A stretch of DNA of 64,000 nt from Rhizobium sp. RCAM05350 (GTDB lineage Bacteria; Pseudomonadota; Alphaproteobacteria; Rhizobiales; Rhizobiaceae): NCBI GenBank assembly GCA_024426085.1, contig CP087974.1:3320001-3384000 (forward strand), in the 5' to 3' direction. Every line of letters begins with the position of its first letter. The first letter of the stretch is position 1. The notes beneath the pieces were generated by a model, which was given only the letters and a program-made list of their open reading frames with translations, made no database searches and was not told the origin of the DNA. Both the position numbers and the translations under genes were made by a program. Below, in pieces: positions 1-10,767 of the stretch.

Positions 1-770
1 GAGACGTCCATCAGGCAGAACATCACCGCATTGGCATTGGGCAGTGGCTGGCGTTCGAACCGGTTGAAGCGGATATCGACGGGATCGACATAGGGGATAC
101 GCCGCCGCCGGCGTTCGAGCATATCGAGTTGCGCTCTCAAAGCGTCCAGATGCCGGCGCTGGACGATGTCGAGCTCCGGTTCCGTTGCGAGCCCTTCAAT
201 TTCCTGCGCCAATGCCTCCAGTGTCTGTCGCTTGGGGCGCTGCAGGGCGATGCGGCGTCCGTAGCTGTTGCGCATGGTGCGGCTAACATTGATATTCGTC
301 GGAGAGCCGCTGGTGGCAAAGCCTGCCCGGCGCGGTTTGAAGGCGACGGCTTCCTTCAGGCTGAGCTTGATCATATCCGGAAGTTCGAGATCCTCGAAAA
401 ACAGTTCGAGGACCTCCTCGCGTGACAGCAAGAATTGAAAATCGTCCTCGTCCGCCCCTTTTCCAGCGGCGGAGCCTGAACCGCTGCCTCCTTGCGGTTT
501 GTTGATGCGATCTCCCGGCATGTAATCGCGATTGCCGGGCAGGACATATTGCCGGTCGCCACTGCCGCGGGAAGGCTGGAAGGTCGGCTCACTGGCGCCC
601 TGCGCCGGCATGGGGACTGCATGTCCCGAATCCACGTCGGCGATCCGATCTGTCTTGACGCGATCCTTGATGAAACGCTTCAGTTCCTCGTGGGCTCGTT
701 TCAGGAAACGCTGGCGATTACCGAGGCTCTTGTCCTTCGGGTTAAGGCGACGGTCGATGAAATTCGGCAT
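1..770 (-). CDS. YeaH/YhbH family (DUF444) protein, partial
   Basis: The N-terminal 256 residues of a protein that runs off the left edge. It opens MPNFIDRRLNPKDKS, the usual start of the YeaH/YhbH family, and has a Gly/Ser-rich linker near residues 95-115. The visible part stops at the sequence VMFCLMDVS, which is where the von Willebrand A-type metal site (DxSxS) begins, so the C-terminal VWA half lies outside. Family members are about 430 residues. It starts 26 bases after the prkA stop, and the prkA-yeaH order is the conserved stress operon of proteobacteria; a spoVR-type gene often follows. Its exact molecular role is unknown. No frameshift is seen in this part. Confidence 0.88.
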   Translation of the reverse strand, partial: MPNFIDRRLNPKDKSLGNRQRFLKRAHEELKRFIKDRVKTDRIADVDSGHAVPMPAQGASEPTFQPSRGSGDRQYVLPGNRDYMPGDRINKPQGGSGSGSAAGKGADEDDFQFLLSREEVLELFFEDLELPDMIKLSLKEAVAFKPRRAGFATSGSPTNINVSRTMRNSYGRRIALQRPKRQTLEALAQEIEGLATEPELDIVQRRHLDALRAQLDMLERRRRRIPYVDPVDIRFNRFERQPLPNANAVMFCLMDV

Positions 771-796
771 TGGCTACCCCCAGGCATCGGTGTCTC

Positions 797-2744
797 TTAC
801 CCCGCCTTGTTGACGCGCATGTACCATTCCACCAGTCGCCGCACCTGCCGCTCGGTATACCCCCGCTCGATCATGCGATGGACGAATTCGGCATGCTGTT
901 TCTCGCTGGCGCTGTCCTTCTTGGAGCCAAAGCTGATGACCGGCAGCAAATCCTCCACCTGGCCGAACATGCGCTTTTCGATCACTTCGCGCAACTTTTC
1001 GTAACTCATCCAGGACGGGTTGCGGCCGCTGTTCTTATGCGCGCAGGGTGAACTTGACCACTTCGTTGTGGAAATCCTTTGGATTGGCGATGCCGGCCGG
1101 CTTTTCGATCTGTGACAATTCGTTGTCGAGGATTGTCCGGTTAAGAATCTGCCCCGTGTCGGGATCCTTGAAATCCTGATCTTCCAGCCAGGCGTCGGCA
1201 TAGGCGATATAACGGTCGAACAGGTTCTGGCCATATTCGCTGTAGGATTCCAGATAGGCCTTCTGGACTCGTGGCCGATGAACTCGGCATAACGTGTGGC
1301 GAGTTCCGACTTGATGAAGTCGAGATAGGCCGCCTCGGTTTCCTTGGGGAACTGCTCGCGCTTGATCGCCTGTTCGATGACATACATCAGATGCACCGGA
1401 TCGGCGGCGATCTCCTTGCTGTCATAATTGAAGGTCTCCGACAGCACCTTGAAGGCGAAGCGTGTGCTGACGCCGTTCATGCCCTCGTCGACACCGGCGG
1501 CGTCGCGATATTCCTGCACCGATTTCGCCTTGGGATCGACGTCCTTCAGGTTCTCACCGTCATAAACCCGCATCTTGGTATAAAGCGGCGAGTTTTCATG
1601 CGGAGTGAGCCGTGTCGAAACGGTGAAGCGGCTGAGGCTTTCTAGAACCTCCGGCGCGCAAGGGTTTTTGGCGAGCTCACTTTCACGCAGCAGCTTGTCG
1701 TGGATCTGCCGCTCTTCGGTAACCCGCAGGCAATAGGGCACCTTGACCACCAGGATGCGGTCAAGGAAAGCCTCGTTGTTGCGGTTGTTCTTGAACTGCA
1801 GCCACTCGGATTCATTCGAATGGGCAACGACGATGCCCTGATAGGGGAAGGCGCCGAAATTCTCCGTGCCGTTGTAGTTGCCTTCCTGCGTCGCTGGTCA
1901 GCAGCGGATGCAGGACCTTGATCGGCGCCTTGAACATTTCCACGAATTCAAGCAGGCCCTGCGTCGTGCGGTTCAGACCGCCGCTGTAGGAATATGCGTC
2001 GGGATCGGCCTGGCTGAAGTTTTCGAGTTGGCGGATATCGACCTTGCCGACCAGCGAGGAGACGTCCTGGTTGTTTTCATCGCCGGGCTCGGTCTTGGCT
2101 ATGCCGATCTGCCGCAGGCGGGACGGCATCATCTTGACGACGCTGAATTTCGAGATGTCGCCACCGACTTCATCGAGCCGCTTGGTTGCCCAGGGAGATA
2201 TCATGCCGGTCAGGCGGCGCCGGGCGATACCGTATTTGTCTTCCAGAAGGTCGGCCATGCGTTCGGGATGGAAGAGGCCGAGCGGGGATCTGAACACGGG
2301 GCTGATCTGGCCCTTGACCATCAGTGTGTAGATCGGCCGCTGCTCCATCAGTTTCTTCAGGCGCTCGGCCAGTGAGGATTTGCCGCCGCCGACAGGGCCG
2401 AGCAGATAGAGTATCTGCTTGCGTTCCTCGAGCCCCTGTGCGGCATAGCGGAAATAGCCGACGATCCGCTCGATCGTATCTTCCATGCCGTAGAAATCGG
2501 AGAATGTGGGATAGACCTTGATGGTCCGGTTGGAGAAAATTCTGCCCAGACGCTCGTCGGTACTTGTCTCGACGAAGTTTGGTTCTCCGATGGCGGCCAC
2601 CATGCGTTCCTGCGCCGTGGCATACATGCTTTTATCATCGCGGCAAGCTAGAAGATAATCTTGGAGGCTCATCTCCTCCTGCGCTGTACTGGTATAGATC
2701 TCCGAGAAGAGATCGAAGACGTCGGACTGGGTCTGTTGCATCAT
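797..2744 (-). CDS. prkA: PrkA serine protein kinase (three frameshifts)
   Basis: PrkA/YeaG-type AAA+ serine protein kinase of the general stress and starvation response, cytoplasmic. The start MMQQTQSDVFDLF and a Walker A motif GPVGGGKSS near residues 116-124 are clear. The C-terminal kinase-like part ends RLVEWYMRVNKAG. Full length is about 648 residues, normal for the family. The reading frame changes near 1895 (extra base before the residues QEGNYNG), near 1270 and near 1045; conserved PrkA sequence continues in another frame each time. The gene is followed by the yeaH-type gene on the same strand. I take the breaks as sequence errors because every segment is well conserved. Confidence 0.92.
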
Positions 2745-3124
2745 GCTCTCCCGCGGCCGGTTCGTTGAGACGGGATCGCTGCCTGTCGGCTCGCTCAACG
2801 AAGTGAACGTTTCCTTGCTCTCAAAAGTTCCTTCAAATAATTGTCATTACAGAGAATATTCCAGCGACGAACGCTGCACCATCCGTACTGTCGTGACGAA
2901 CCTTGAATCACGTCGAACTGGCGTGCTTCGAAGATCGCACAAGCTTCCTCAGACCCAGAATCACCACCTTTGGCGACCAGCCATGCACTTCTCAGGTAGG
3001 GTATCACAATCCTGCCGTTGGCAAGCCAACATTGTAAAGGTTGGTAAATTCCGATGTGGATATGCAACCCGATTTCGCGGGTGCCGATGCCTGGACCCTT
3101 CGCAAAAGGTGGATAGACAAGGAG
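2745..3124. other. Intergenic region upstream of prkA
   Basis: About 380 bases between the prkA start and the end of the phosphoribosyltransferase gene, lower in GC than the flanking genes. It must carry the prkA promoter. I see no convincing sigma-type box, terminator or conserved small gene; open frames here lack coding-like composition. Confidence 0.5.
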
Positions 3125-3838
3125 TTATCGCGCGGGATCACCTTCACGTGATGGCGGAGGGCAAGCACTCCAGCGCCCATCCGGCAACTTTAAGAGGAGC
3201 GGTGTCGAGAGTACGCCGACAATGCGATCCGGCCAATGATTGTTGAGCGCCGACAGCGGCTCCAGCCATCGGCTCGACTGCAGCATGGCCGTTCCGATAG
3301 CGACAGGCTCGATCCCCGCCAGAGCCAGGAGCGAAAGGCCGGCCGTAATGGATGTGCCGCTGGAGATCACGTCATCGACAAGAACGACCCGCCGGTTTTC
3401 CAAAAGCGGTAACATGCGGGGATCAATATAGAGTCGTTTGACCTGATCCGGCGTCGTGATCGACGACATCGGCACCGATAGGTCGGCCTGATACCAGAAT
3501 TTCTTCGAGGTGCCGAGCGGGACATAGCGGTCGTGACCCAGCGTGCGGGCAACGGCGCTCGCAAGCGTCAGACCAAGCGTCGGCAAGCCGACGATGACGT
3601 CAGGCGCGAAAGGCTGCAGCTTTTCGGCGAGCTGGGCCGCCAGCGCGTCCTGCACCGCAAAGCTTGCCTGGTTGACGATCAGCGATGCCAGTGCGTGCTC
3701 ACCATCGGCAAGTGGCCTGATCGGCAGGCGGAGCTGCCGGGCGTCGCTCAATGTGGCGGGATAGAAGCCGGCATGGCTTCCGCTGGCATCATAGGTGCCG
3801 GCCGGATGGAGTTCCTGCCAGAAATCATGCGGCTGCAT
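3125..3838 (-). CDS. Phosphoribosyltransferase family protein
   Basis: About 237 residues starting MQPHDFWQELHPAG. The type I phosphoribosyltransferase PRPP loop is explicit: VVLVDDVISSGTSITAG near residues 156-172, preceded by the PDVIVGLPTLGLTLA strand that usually binds pyrophosphate. The substrate cannot be told from sequence; the length and C-terminal hood differ from PyrE and Apt, and I would call it only a purine/pyrimidine-type phosphoribosyltransferase. An upstream in-frame codon 13 residues earlier exists but MQPHD is the more natural start. It is divergent from the amidohydrolase and intact. Confidence 0.85.
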   Translation of the reverse strand: MQPHDFWQELHPAGTYDASGSHAGFYPATLSDARQLRLPIRPLADGEHALASLIVNQASFAVQDALAAQLAEKLQPFAPDVIVGLPTLGLTLASAVARTLGHDRYVPLGTSKKFWYQADLSVPMSSITTPDQVKRLYIDPRMLPLLENRRVVLVDDVISSGTSITAGLSLLALAGIEPVAIGTAMLQSSRWLEPLSALNNHWPDRIVGVLSTPLLLKLPDGRWSACPPPSREGDPAR

Positions 3839-3979
3839 GGCGTCTTCCTCTTTCGATCGGGCCGGAAGGCCCTGCAAGCAAGCAACGGATTAGGGTTCGA
3901 TTTTGCGTGGTTTTCCTCTATACCCACAGGACGTTAAGGGAAAGCGCCCTGCCTCCGGAGCGATCGGCGCGTCCCTCTC

Positions 3980-5173
3980 ATGACAAGGATCGACGTGCCG
4001 ATGCAACTGCCTGACCTACTCCTCGCCGACCTGCCTTTCCTCACGGCGCTGCGCCACGATTTGCATGCACATCCGGAGCTGGGTTTCGAGGAAGCGCGCA
4101 CCAGCGGGATTGTTGCAGAACTTCTGGAGAAGGCCGGGATAACCGTGACACGCGGACTGGGCGGCACCGGCGTGGTCGGGACATTGCAGATCGGCAACGG
4201 CACGCGCAGCATCGGCCTTCGCGCCGACATGGACGCATTGGCTATGCCGGAAACGGTAGAACGTCCCTATAAATCCTCGGTTGATGGCAAGATGCATGCA
4301 TGCGGCCATGACGGTCACACGGCCCTATTGCTCGGTGCTGCCCGTTATCTCGCAGAGACGCGTAATTTTTCCGGCACCGTGCATTTCATCTTCCAGCCGG
4401 CAGAAGAAGGGCGCGGAGGGCGCGGCGCATGGTCGAGGATGGATTGTTCGAACGGTTCCCGTGCGATGCCGTCTACGGCCTGCACAACATGCCGGGTCTC
4501 GACACCAATGAAATGGCCGTGGTTGCCGGCCCGCAGCTTGCCTCCTCCGATAGCTGGCGCGTGACCTTCCGCGGCACCGGTACGCATGGCGCCAAGCCTC
4601 ATTTGGGTAGGGACCCGATCACTGCGGCCGCGACGTTCCTTGCTTCACTTCAAACGATAGTCGGGCGTGTTATCGATCCGTTGCAACCGGCTGTCGTCAG
4701 TGCGTGTTCGGTGCAAGCCGGCAATCCGCAGGCGCTGAATGTCATTCCGGATATTGTCGAGATCGGTGGTACGGCGAGGGCCTATTCGCCTGAAGTGCGC
4801 GATCAGCTGGAAACAGAAATCGGCCGGCTGGCAGAGTGGCACGGCAGCGATGTACAGGAATCGCCGCCGATTATGGTTTGAGCGCCGCATCCCGCCCGTT
4901 GTCAATGATGCGGATGCGACTGCTCGCGCGTTGAAAGCTGCGGGCACCGTCTTTGGCGATAGGCTGCGAACCGCCTTTCCGCCCTCGACTGCGGGTGATG
5001 ATTTCGCCTATTTCGCCGGCGAAGCTCCGGGCTGCTATGTCTGGCTCGGCAACGGTCCGGCCGTCGATGGCGCGCTGCACCACAACACCGCCTATGATTT
5101 CAACGATGATGCGATCGGCCCGGGCGTGGCGTTCTGGACGACGCTGGTCGAACAGGAATTGGCGCCCGCCTGA
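3980..5173 (+). CDS. M20 family amidohydrolase, hippurate/IAA-amino acid hydrolase type (frameshifted)
   Basis: Zinc-dependent N-acyl amino acid amidohydrolase. The metal-site motif HACGHDGHT lies near residues 107-115, followed by PAEEGRGG with the catalytic glutamate pair. A dimerisation domain follows (GTHGAKPHLGRDPI), and the last metal ligand is in LHHNTAYDFND close to the C-terminus. Full length is about 395 residues, normal for HipO-like enzymes. The frame breaks near 4425 (one base missing after the residues GRGG) and near 4880. Start is ATG 3980; MQLPDLL at 4001 is an alternative. It is convergent with the adenine deaminase gene, 18 bases away. Substrate could be hippurate, an auxin conjugate or another N-acyl amino acid. 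Confidence 0.88.
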
Positions 5174-5191
5174 GCGCCAAGCCCGAAGATA

Positions 5192-6982
5192 TCAGGCCCG
5201 CGGCAGGATCGGGCTTTCCATGAGCGTGCCGGTTTCGACATCGGCAATGCCCCTGTCCGTCTGGTGCGGTCCCGCATTGCAGGCAAGGGTCGCCCCTGAA
5301 ACAGGCCTTGAAGATCAGATAGGGCGGTTGCCAGTCGACGATATCGTCCATCGCGGCGCGAATGCCTGCAAAATCCCGGGCAACATCGTCCAGCGGCGCG
5401 TCGGAAACCAGGCCCGAGAGCGGCAGTGGCAGAATTGCCTTGATGACTCCCTCGGCGGCAACCGCCATGCCGCCGCCGGCGACGATCACCGCATTGGCGG
5501 CTATAGCCATGTCCGCGGGATCACTGCCGAACACCGTGAGATTATGGCTGTCATGGGAGACGGTATTGGCAAATGCACCGCGCCACTCGCCCCAGCCGCG
5601 CAGGAAGCCAACGCGCGGCCGACTGTCGCTACGTCCATGGCGGTGCGCGACTGCAATCAGGGTCGTGCCGTCAGGCGGCACAACGAAACCATCCTGCACC
5701 TCCGCCTCCGCTTCTCCCCAGCGGGTAAACCGCGGCTGGTCGATGGTCGCGATCCGAACGGTATCTTCGCTGGAGGAGACGCTGGAAATCATCGGCCGTC
5801 TGCGGCGCGATCTTCATCGAATGCTCGAGTACGGACGTATCTGAAGGTGCGATGTCCGAAAGCAAGCGACTGTCTTTGGCGACAACAACGCCATTGGCGA
5901 TAACGAGGCGGGCGTTGAGATCGCTAAGATTGTCGAACACGGCAATATCGGCGCGGCGTCCTGCGGCGATCAGGCCGAGGTCGGAGCGCCCGAGCCGTTG
6001 CGCGGCATTGAGCGTTGCCGCCCGCAGCGCCCATTCCGGCTTCAGGCCGTAGCGCACCAGCCGTCGGACCACATCGTCCAGACCGCCGCCTGTTGCCAGG
6101 TCGTCGGGGAAAGACGTCGTCGGTGCAGAGGGTCACTGTCTGCGGCAGATGGCCGAGCTGGTTCAGGGCATCGACGAATTCCGGCAGCAGATGATCGTGG
6201 GAGCCGCGTAGCTCGATCGCCATGCCGGCGCGCAGCTTTTCCATCAGGTCGGCGGCGGATACCAGCTCATGGTCGGAACTGACACCGGCTGCCATGAAAG
6301 CGGCGAGATCGCCCGCCTTCAACCCGCGTGCATGGCCGCAGATCGGCTTTTCCGAGATTAGTCCTGCCTGGACGATAGCGCTCATGCGCGGATCGTGGTT
6401 AATCACGCCGCGCATGTTCATGACTTCGGCGATGCCGCCGATTTCCGGCCAAGACAAGAGATCGGCAATCACACCGGCGTCGAAATCGGCACCGTTCAGC
6501 TCCAGTCCTGGCGCCGACGGCACGCAGGACGGGGCGAGCAGGATGATGCGCAGCGGTGATATCTTGGCGGCATCGGCAGCGAAACGCACCCCGGCAACGC
6601 CATGGACATTACCGAATTCGTGCGGGTCCCAGACGATCGTCGTCACGCCGCGTGGCAGAACGGTGGCGGCATAGGTCGGCGGGGTGACCATCGAGCTTTC
6701 GATGTGCATATGCGTATCGATCAGACCCGGCGAAACGAGCCCACCCGAAACATCGATGATCTCCGCGGCATCCGTCCGCGTTCCAGCCGGGTGGACGCTG
6801 GCAATCAGCGGTCCGATGAGGCCGATATCGGCCGCCCGCAGTTCGCCCGTTACCATGTCTACCAGGGTGCTGTTGACGATCAGGATGTCGAATGGGGCGT
6901 CGCCGCGGGCCGCCGCAACCGCGCGGGTACGCAGGCCGGCGTCATTGAGGTCGGCGGGTTCGCGTGCTGCGGGATTTGTCAT
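5192..6982 (-). CDS. ade: Adenine deaminase (three frameshifts)
   Basis: Hydrolyses adenine to hypoxanthine and ammonia; cytoplasmic metal enzyme of the amidohydrolase superfamily. The metal motif DTHMHIESSM lies at residues 89-98, followed by WDPHEFGNVHG and CGHARGLK with further ligands. The C-terminal domain ends METPILPRA-like (ESPILPRA) before the TGA at 5192. Length about 597 residues, normal for bacterial Ade. Frame changes occur near 6100, 5800 and 5290. The start ATG overlaps the nucleoside hydrolase stop by four bases (ATGA), so the two are probably translationally coupled: the hydrolase releases adenine and this enzyme deaminates it. Confidence 0.93.
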
Positions 6983-7903
6983 CTTCCGGCCTCCCAGCGC
7001 AGGGCGTCCAGCACGATGGCCTTGATTGCCGCCGCGTCGCAATCGGCTGCAAATTTGGCATTGAAGGCGCCGTGGCTGGCGCGGATTTCCACCACCGTGC
7101 GGCCGCGTGTCAGCGATCCGGCCAGCTCCATGCCGATCCGCGCCGGCTGGAAGGTGACGAGGTCGGGGCGGACGAAGGCTGCAGCGGCCGATGGATCATA
7201 GATCGCCATCGCCGGTCGTCCGAGGCTGACGCCGATGTCGATGTAACCGGCGAGCAAGTCGGCCAGCAATGAAGCGTTGGTTCCGCCTGCCTGGCGGAGC
7301 GGCTCGATATCATTGGGTGCAGCCAAGACCTTGCGGCAGAAATCGAGATCGACCATGCGCAGTGGCAGGCTATGCGACAGGACGATGGCGACAGCTTCCG
7401 GGTCGGCAAGCGCGTTGAATTCCGCCGATGCCGTGTGGTTACTGCACGACAGCCCGCCGCCCATCCAGGTGAGTTCGTCGATCCGGGCCGCCAGATCGGG
7501 CCGCGCCAGCGCAAGGGCTGCGATGTTGGTGAGTGGTCCGAGTGCCAGGATGCGGCGCGGAGAGGGCGTGTCTTCCAGCCAGCGGCAAAGTGCGGAAAAG
7601 GCATCGTCGCTTGCCACATCGTCGGCAGTTGGCAGCGCCAGTCCGGCAGTTGGAATGCCGGTCTCGCCTGAGAATGTCCTGCGCGGTTTCGAGTGCGCCC
7701 AGAACCGGCAGGCTGCGTCCGGCGTGAACGGGAATGGTCCAGCCGAAAGCCCTGGCCGCGCCTGCGGTATTGCGGCGAACCTGGTCCATCGGCGTATTGC
7801 CGAACACCAGCGATATGCCGTCGATGGCCATGCCCGCATGCATCACCACCAGAATGGCGGCGATGTCGTCAAAGCCCATATCCGTATCGATCCAAACACC
7901 CAT
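6979..7903 (-). CDS. iunH: Inosine-uridine preferring nucleoside hydrolase (one frameshift)
   Basis: Cleaves ribonucleosides to base plus ribose. The N-terminal calcium-binding signature is present as WIDTDMGFDD at residues 4-13, and the later GPLTNIA and MGGGL segments are typical of the family. About 308 residues. The frame changes once near 7672. The start lies inside the end of the ABC ATPase gene (35-base overlap) and the stop overlaps the ade start as ATGA, so it is the sixth gene of the purine operon. Family preference (purine or pyrimidine) is not decidable from sequence, but the coupling to adenine deaminase suggests adenosine is one substrate. Confidence 0.92.
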
Positions 7904-8937
7904 GGCGAATTACCCGGAACCGCTTGAGGAGAGCAGCACCTTCGACGGGCAGGTCGAAAGCGACGGTGGCGCCGAGCGCATGGGCGGGCAAGGTGGCGTC
8001 CACTTCCGTCTTGATGATGCCGAGGTGTGTTTCCAGCACGTACTCGCGCGTGCCACCGGCAAAGGAGACGCCGCGCACTGTGCCCGTCAAGGGGCCGGAC
8101 CCGAGGGAGACGGCGCGGGGCCGCCAGGCAAGGCCGGCAACATCCGGGAGTGCCTTCGAGAGGGAGACTGCGCCGTTGGCGGTGGCCAGTTTGCCATCGC
8201 GGACGGCGAAGATGTTTTCGAAGCCGACGAAATCGGCGACGAAGCTGGAGACCGGGTGATTGTAGATTTCTTCCGGCGTGCCGATCTGCTCGATTGCGCC
8301 GTTTTTCATCACGACGATCCGGTCGGCGAGCGCCAAGGCCTCGACCTGATCGTGGGTGACGAAGATCATCGTTACGCCACTTTCCTTCTGGACGCGCTGC
8401 AGTTCCGTGCGCATTTCCAGCCGCAGGCGGGCATCGAGATTGGAAAGGGGTTCGTCGAGCAGAAGCACTTTCGGTTCCATGACCATCGAGCGGGCAAGTG
8501 CCACGCGCTGCTGCTGGCCACCGGAAAGCTCCGGGGTCTTGCGGTCGGCAAAGGCGGCGAGGCCGACGGATTTGAGACCGGCGGTGACCTTCGTTTCCAG
8601 GTCCGTGCCGCGCATGCCCTTCAGCTTGAGGCCGAAGGCGACATTTTCGAACACGGTCAGATGCGGGAACAGCGCATAGGACTGGAACACCAGCCCGACC
8701 GCCCGCTTGTTGGCGGCAACACGGGTGATGTCGGTGCCATCAAGGCTGATACGTCCGCCGACCGGCGTCATCAGGCCGGCAATCGAGCGCATGGTCGTGG
8801 TCTTGCCTGCAGCCGGAGGGACCGAGCAGCGCCAGCAATTCGCCTTTGCGTATCTCGAGATCGAGATCCTTGACGGCGATCGATTTGCCATAGGCGAGGG
8901 AGAGCTTGTCGAGGGTGAGGAAGGATGTGTCAGACAT
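7869..8937 (-). CDS. ABC transporter ATP-binding protein, PotA type (one frameshift)
   Basis: ATPase of the importer encoded by this operon. Residues 1-35 read MSDTSFLTLDKLSLAYGK and lead into a Walker A motif that is split by an inserted base near 8815. Then come the Q-loop (VFQSYALFPH), signature LSGGQQQR, Walker B VLLLDEPLSNLD and H-loop FVTHD, and a C-terminal TOBE-type regulatory domain as in PotA/CysA/UgpC ATPases. About 355 residues. Its start overlaps the permease stop by eight bases and its end overlaps the iunH start by 35 bases; that long overlap could itself reflect an indel near the C-terminus, since a TAA lies in a neighbouring frame at about 7911-7913. Confidence 0.93.
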
Positions 8938-9709
8938 AGCGGGAGAACCCCAGAAAACGTTCGGCGGCAAAGACGATACCGATGGACAGGAAAGCGAGCA
9001 GCGAAGACAGGGCGGCGATCGATGGGTCGAAGACGATCTCCATATAGCCGAGCATGTCGATCGGCAGGGTCCGCACACCGGGTCCGGACAGGAACAGCGA
9101 GACCGGAACCTGATTGAAACTGGTGACGAAGCCGAGGATGAAGGCCGACAGGATGCCGCCGCGAATATTCGGCAGCACCACCCGGAAGAAGGCGCCGAGC
9201 CGCGACGAACCGAGCAGAACCGCCGCCTCTTCGATATCCGAGCGCAGGTTGTTGAGGCTCGTGGACACCACACGCACCGCATAGGGCAGTATCAGCGCGG
9301 TATGAGCCAAAAACAGCGCCAGCGTGATCGAAACACCGATGGGCACGACGAAATAGCGCAGTAGCGCCAAGCCGACGATGATGCCTGGCACGATGATCGG
9401 CGCCGAAACGATCGTACGCACGGTTTCCGACAATGGCAGCTTGTAGCGCGACATCGCATAGGCCGCGGGAATGCCGAGCAGAAGGGCTGCAAAGGTGCCG
9501 CCGATGGCCAGGAACATCGACATCACGAAGCTGTCATGAAAGCTCTCGACGGTGAAGACCTTGAGGATCCATTTGAACGAGAAGCCCTGCGGTGGAAAGG
9601 CAAGGGTATCGCCGGCGGAGAACGAGGCGGCGACGATGATCAGGAACGGGCCGATCAGGAAGATCAGCACCAGAAGCAGCGTGATCGGGGCGAACAGTCT
9701 CTGGGTCAT
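8930..9709 (-). CDS. ABC transporter permease, PotC type
   Basis: Intact 259-residue inner-membrane permease with about six hydrophobic segments, beginning MTQRLFAPITLLLVLIFLIG. The cytoplasmic EAA loop that contacts the ATPase reads EEAAVLLGSSRLGAFFRVVLP near residues 160-180. It resembles the second permease of polyamine/2-aminoethylphosphonate-type importers. The start codon overlaps the stop of the upstream permease (ATGA), and the stop overlaps the ATPase start. Context with nucleoside hydrolase and adenine deaminase argues that the transported solute is a purine nucleoside or base, not a polyamine. Confidence 0.93.
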   Translation of the reverse strand: MTQRLFAPITLLLVLIFLIGPFLIIVAASFSAGDTLAFPPQGFSFKWILKVFTVESFHDSFVMSMFLAIGGTFAALLLGIPAAYAMSRYKLPLSETVRTIVSAPIIVPGIIVGLALLRYFVVPIGVSITLALFLAHTALILPYAVRVVSTSLNNLRSDIEEAAVLLGSSRLGAFFRVVLPNIRGGILSAFILGFVTSFNQVPVSLFLSGPGVRTLPIDMLGYMEIVFDPSIAALSSLLAFLSIGIVFAAERFLGFSRYV

Positions 9710-10533
9710 CGTTTATTCCTCGCCGTTGCGATCCGCTTCAGGAGAATATTGGCGGCAAAACTCATGACGATCAGGATGAAGGCGATGACGCTCGCCGACA
9801 CGAAATTATTGGCGACGGTGACCTGCTGGTAGAGCAGCGTCTCCAGCATCAGCACCTTCGACCCGCCGAGAATGGCAGGGGTGATATAGGCCGTCATCGA
9901 GCCGGTGAAGACCAGCGTTCCGCCGACCACCAGACCTTCGCGGGTGAGCGGCAGGATGACTTTCCAGAACACCTGGAACCAGTTGGCGCCGAGCACGCGG
10001 GCTGCGGGCACGACATCCTTCGGCAGGTTTTCGAGCGCGCTGATCAGCGAGATCACCATCAGGGGCAGGAAGAGCTGCAACAGGCCGATGAAGACGGCGG
10101 TTTCGCTGAAGAGGATGCGGATCGGCTCGTCGCTCAGGCCAACGGCCATCAGCGCCTGATTGACGATGCCGGTGCGGCCGAGAATGACGATCCAGGCATA
10201 GGTGCGGGCGACTGGCGAAATCATCAACGGCAGCACGACAAGCCCGATCATCCGGCCCTTGCCGCCCGGCGGCAGGCTGACGATGGCAAAGGCGGTGGCA
10301 TAGCCGATAACGGCTGCGGCGGCAGTAACGATCGCGCCGAGCTTCAGCGTCCGCAGAAAGACCGTCCGGTTGAGCGGCTGCGAGAAGAAATCCGCATAGG
10401 CCGACAGGCTCCAGCTATCTGCCGATCGGAAACCCTCCGACAACAGCAGAATAACCGGTACGAGGAAGACCAGCCCGGCGAAAATCGTGGCCGGCAAGGC
10501 AAGCGCCAATGCTTCTGCCCGGTTCTGGAACAT
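9706..10533 (-). CDS. ABC transporter permease, PotB type
   Basis: Intact 275-residue permease, first of the pair. It has an N-terminal membrane segment (residues 10-32), a large periplasmic loop and five further hydrophobic segments. The EAA loop reads AARVLGANWFQVFWKVILP near residues 178-196. It pairs with the PotC-type permease whose start it overlaps by four bases. It lies 234 bases downstream of the binding-protein gene, a gap that holds two strong stem-loops which probably set the ratio of binding protein to membrane components. Confidence 0.93.
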   Translation of the reverse strand: MFQNRAEALALALPATIFAGLVFLVPVILLLSEGFRSADSWSLSAYADFFSQPLNRTVFLRTLKLGAIVTAAAAVIGYATAFAIVSLPPGGKGRMIGLVVLPLMISPVARTYAWIVILGRTGIVNQALMAVGLSDEPIRILFSETAVFIGLLQLFLPLMVISLISALENLPKDVVPAARVLGANWFQVFWKVILPLTREGLVVGGTLVFTGSMTAYITPAILGGSKVLMLETLLYQQVTVANNFVSASVIAFILIVMSFAANILLKRIATARNKR

Positions 10534-10617
10534 GGTTCGTCGTCTCCAGCGTTGGACACGCTTGCGTGCCCGTCTTCAATATTCGTTGGCCTTGGTCGAG
10601 GCGCTTGAGCCGGCCAA

Positions 10618-10649
10618 GTCCCCTCTCCCCGTTAACCGGGGGAGGGGAC
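10618..10649. repeat. Palindromic stem-loop with CCCCTCTCCCC arm
   Basis: A near-perfect inverted repeat: left arm GTCCCCTCTCCCCG, loop TTAA, right arm CCGGGGGAGGGGAC, about 13 pairs including one G-T pair. It sits between the binding protein and first permease genes. Its form resembles short palindromic intergenic repeats scattered through rhizobial genomes; only one copy is visible here, so the repeat identity is inference. As RNA it would block exonucleases or attenuate transcription between the two genes. Confidence 0.6.
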
Positions 10650-10698
10650 GGGTGAGACGCTGTGGCAGCAGCATCCCACATTGACGGCCGGTTCAGTC

Positions 10699-10738
10699 GG
10701 GGCGCAGCCAGCGAACCGGAGTTCGTGGGCTGCGCCCC
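10699..10738 (-). promoter_or_regulatory. Stem-loop downstream of the binding-protein gene
   Basis: An 11-bp perfect outer stem (GGGGCGCAGCC / GGCTGCGCCCC) enclosing a second 5-bp stem (CGAAC / GTTCG). It begins 30 bases after the binding-protein stop. There is no T-run after it on the minus strand, so it is better read as an mRNA-stabilising or processing hairpin than as a full terminator. This would give more binding protein than permease, the usual stoichiometry. Confidence 0.6.
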
Positions 10739-10767
10739 TTGCCTTGGGAGGCATTCGTGTTGGCCGT

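Noticed and set aside
2795..3067. 90-residue minus-strand frame upstream of prkA
   Set aside because: Composition is not coding-like, there is no ribosome site, and it occupies the expected prkA promoter region.
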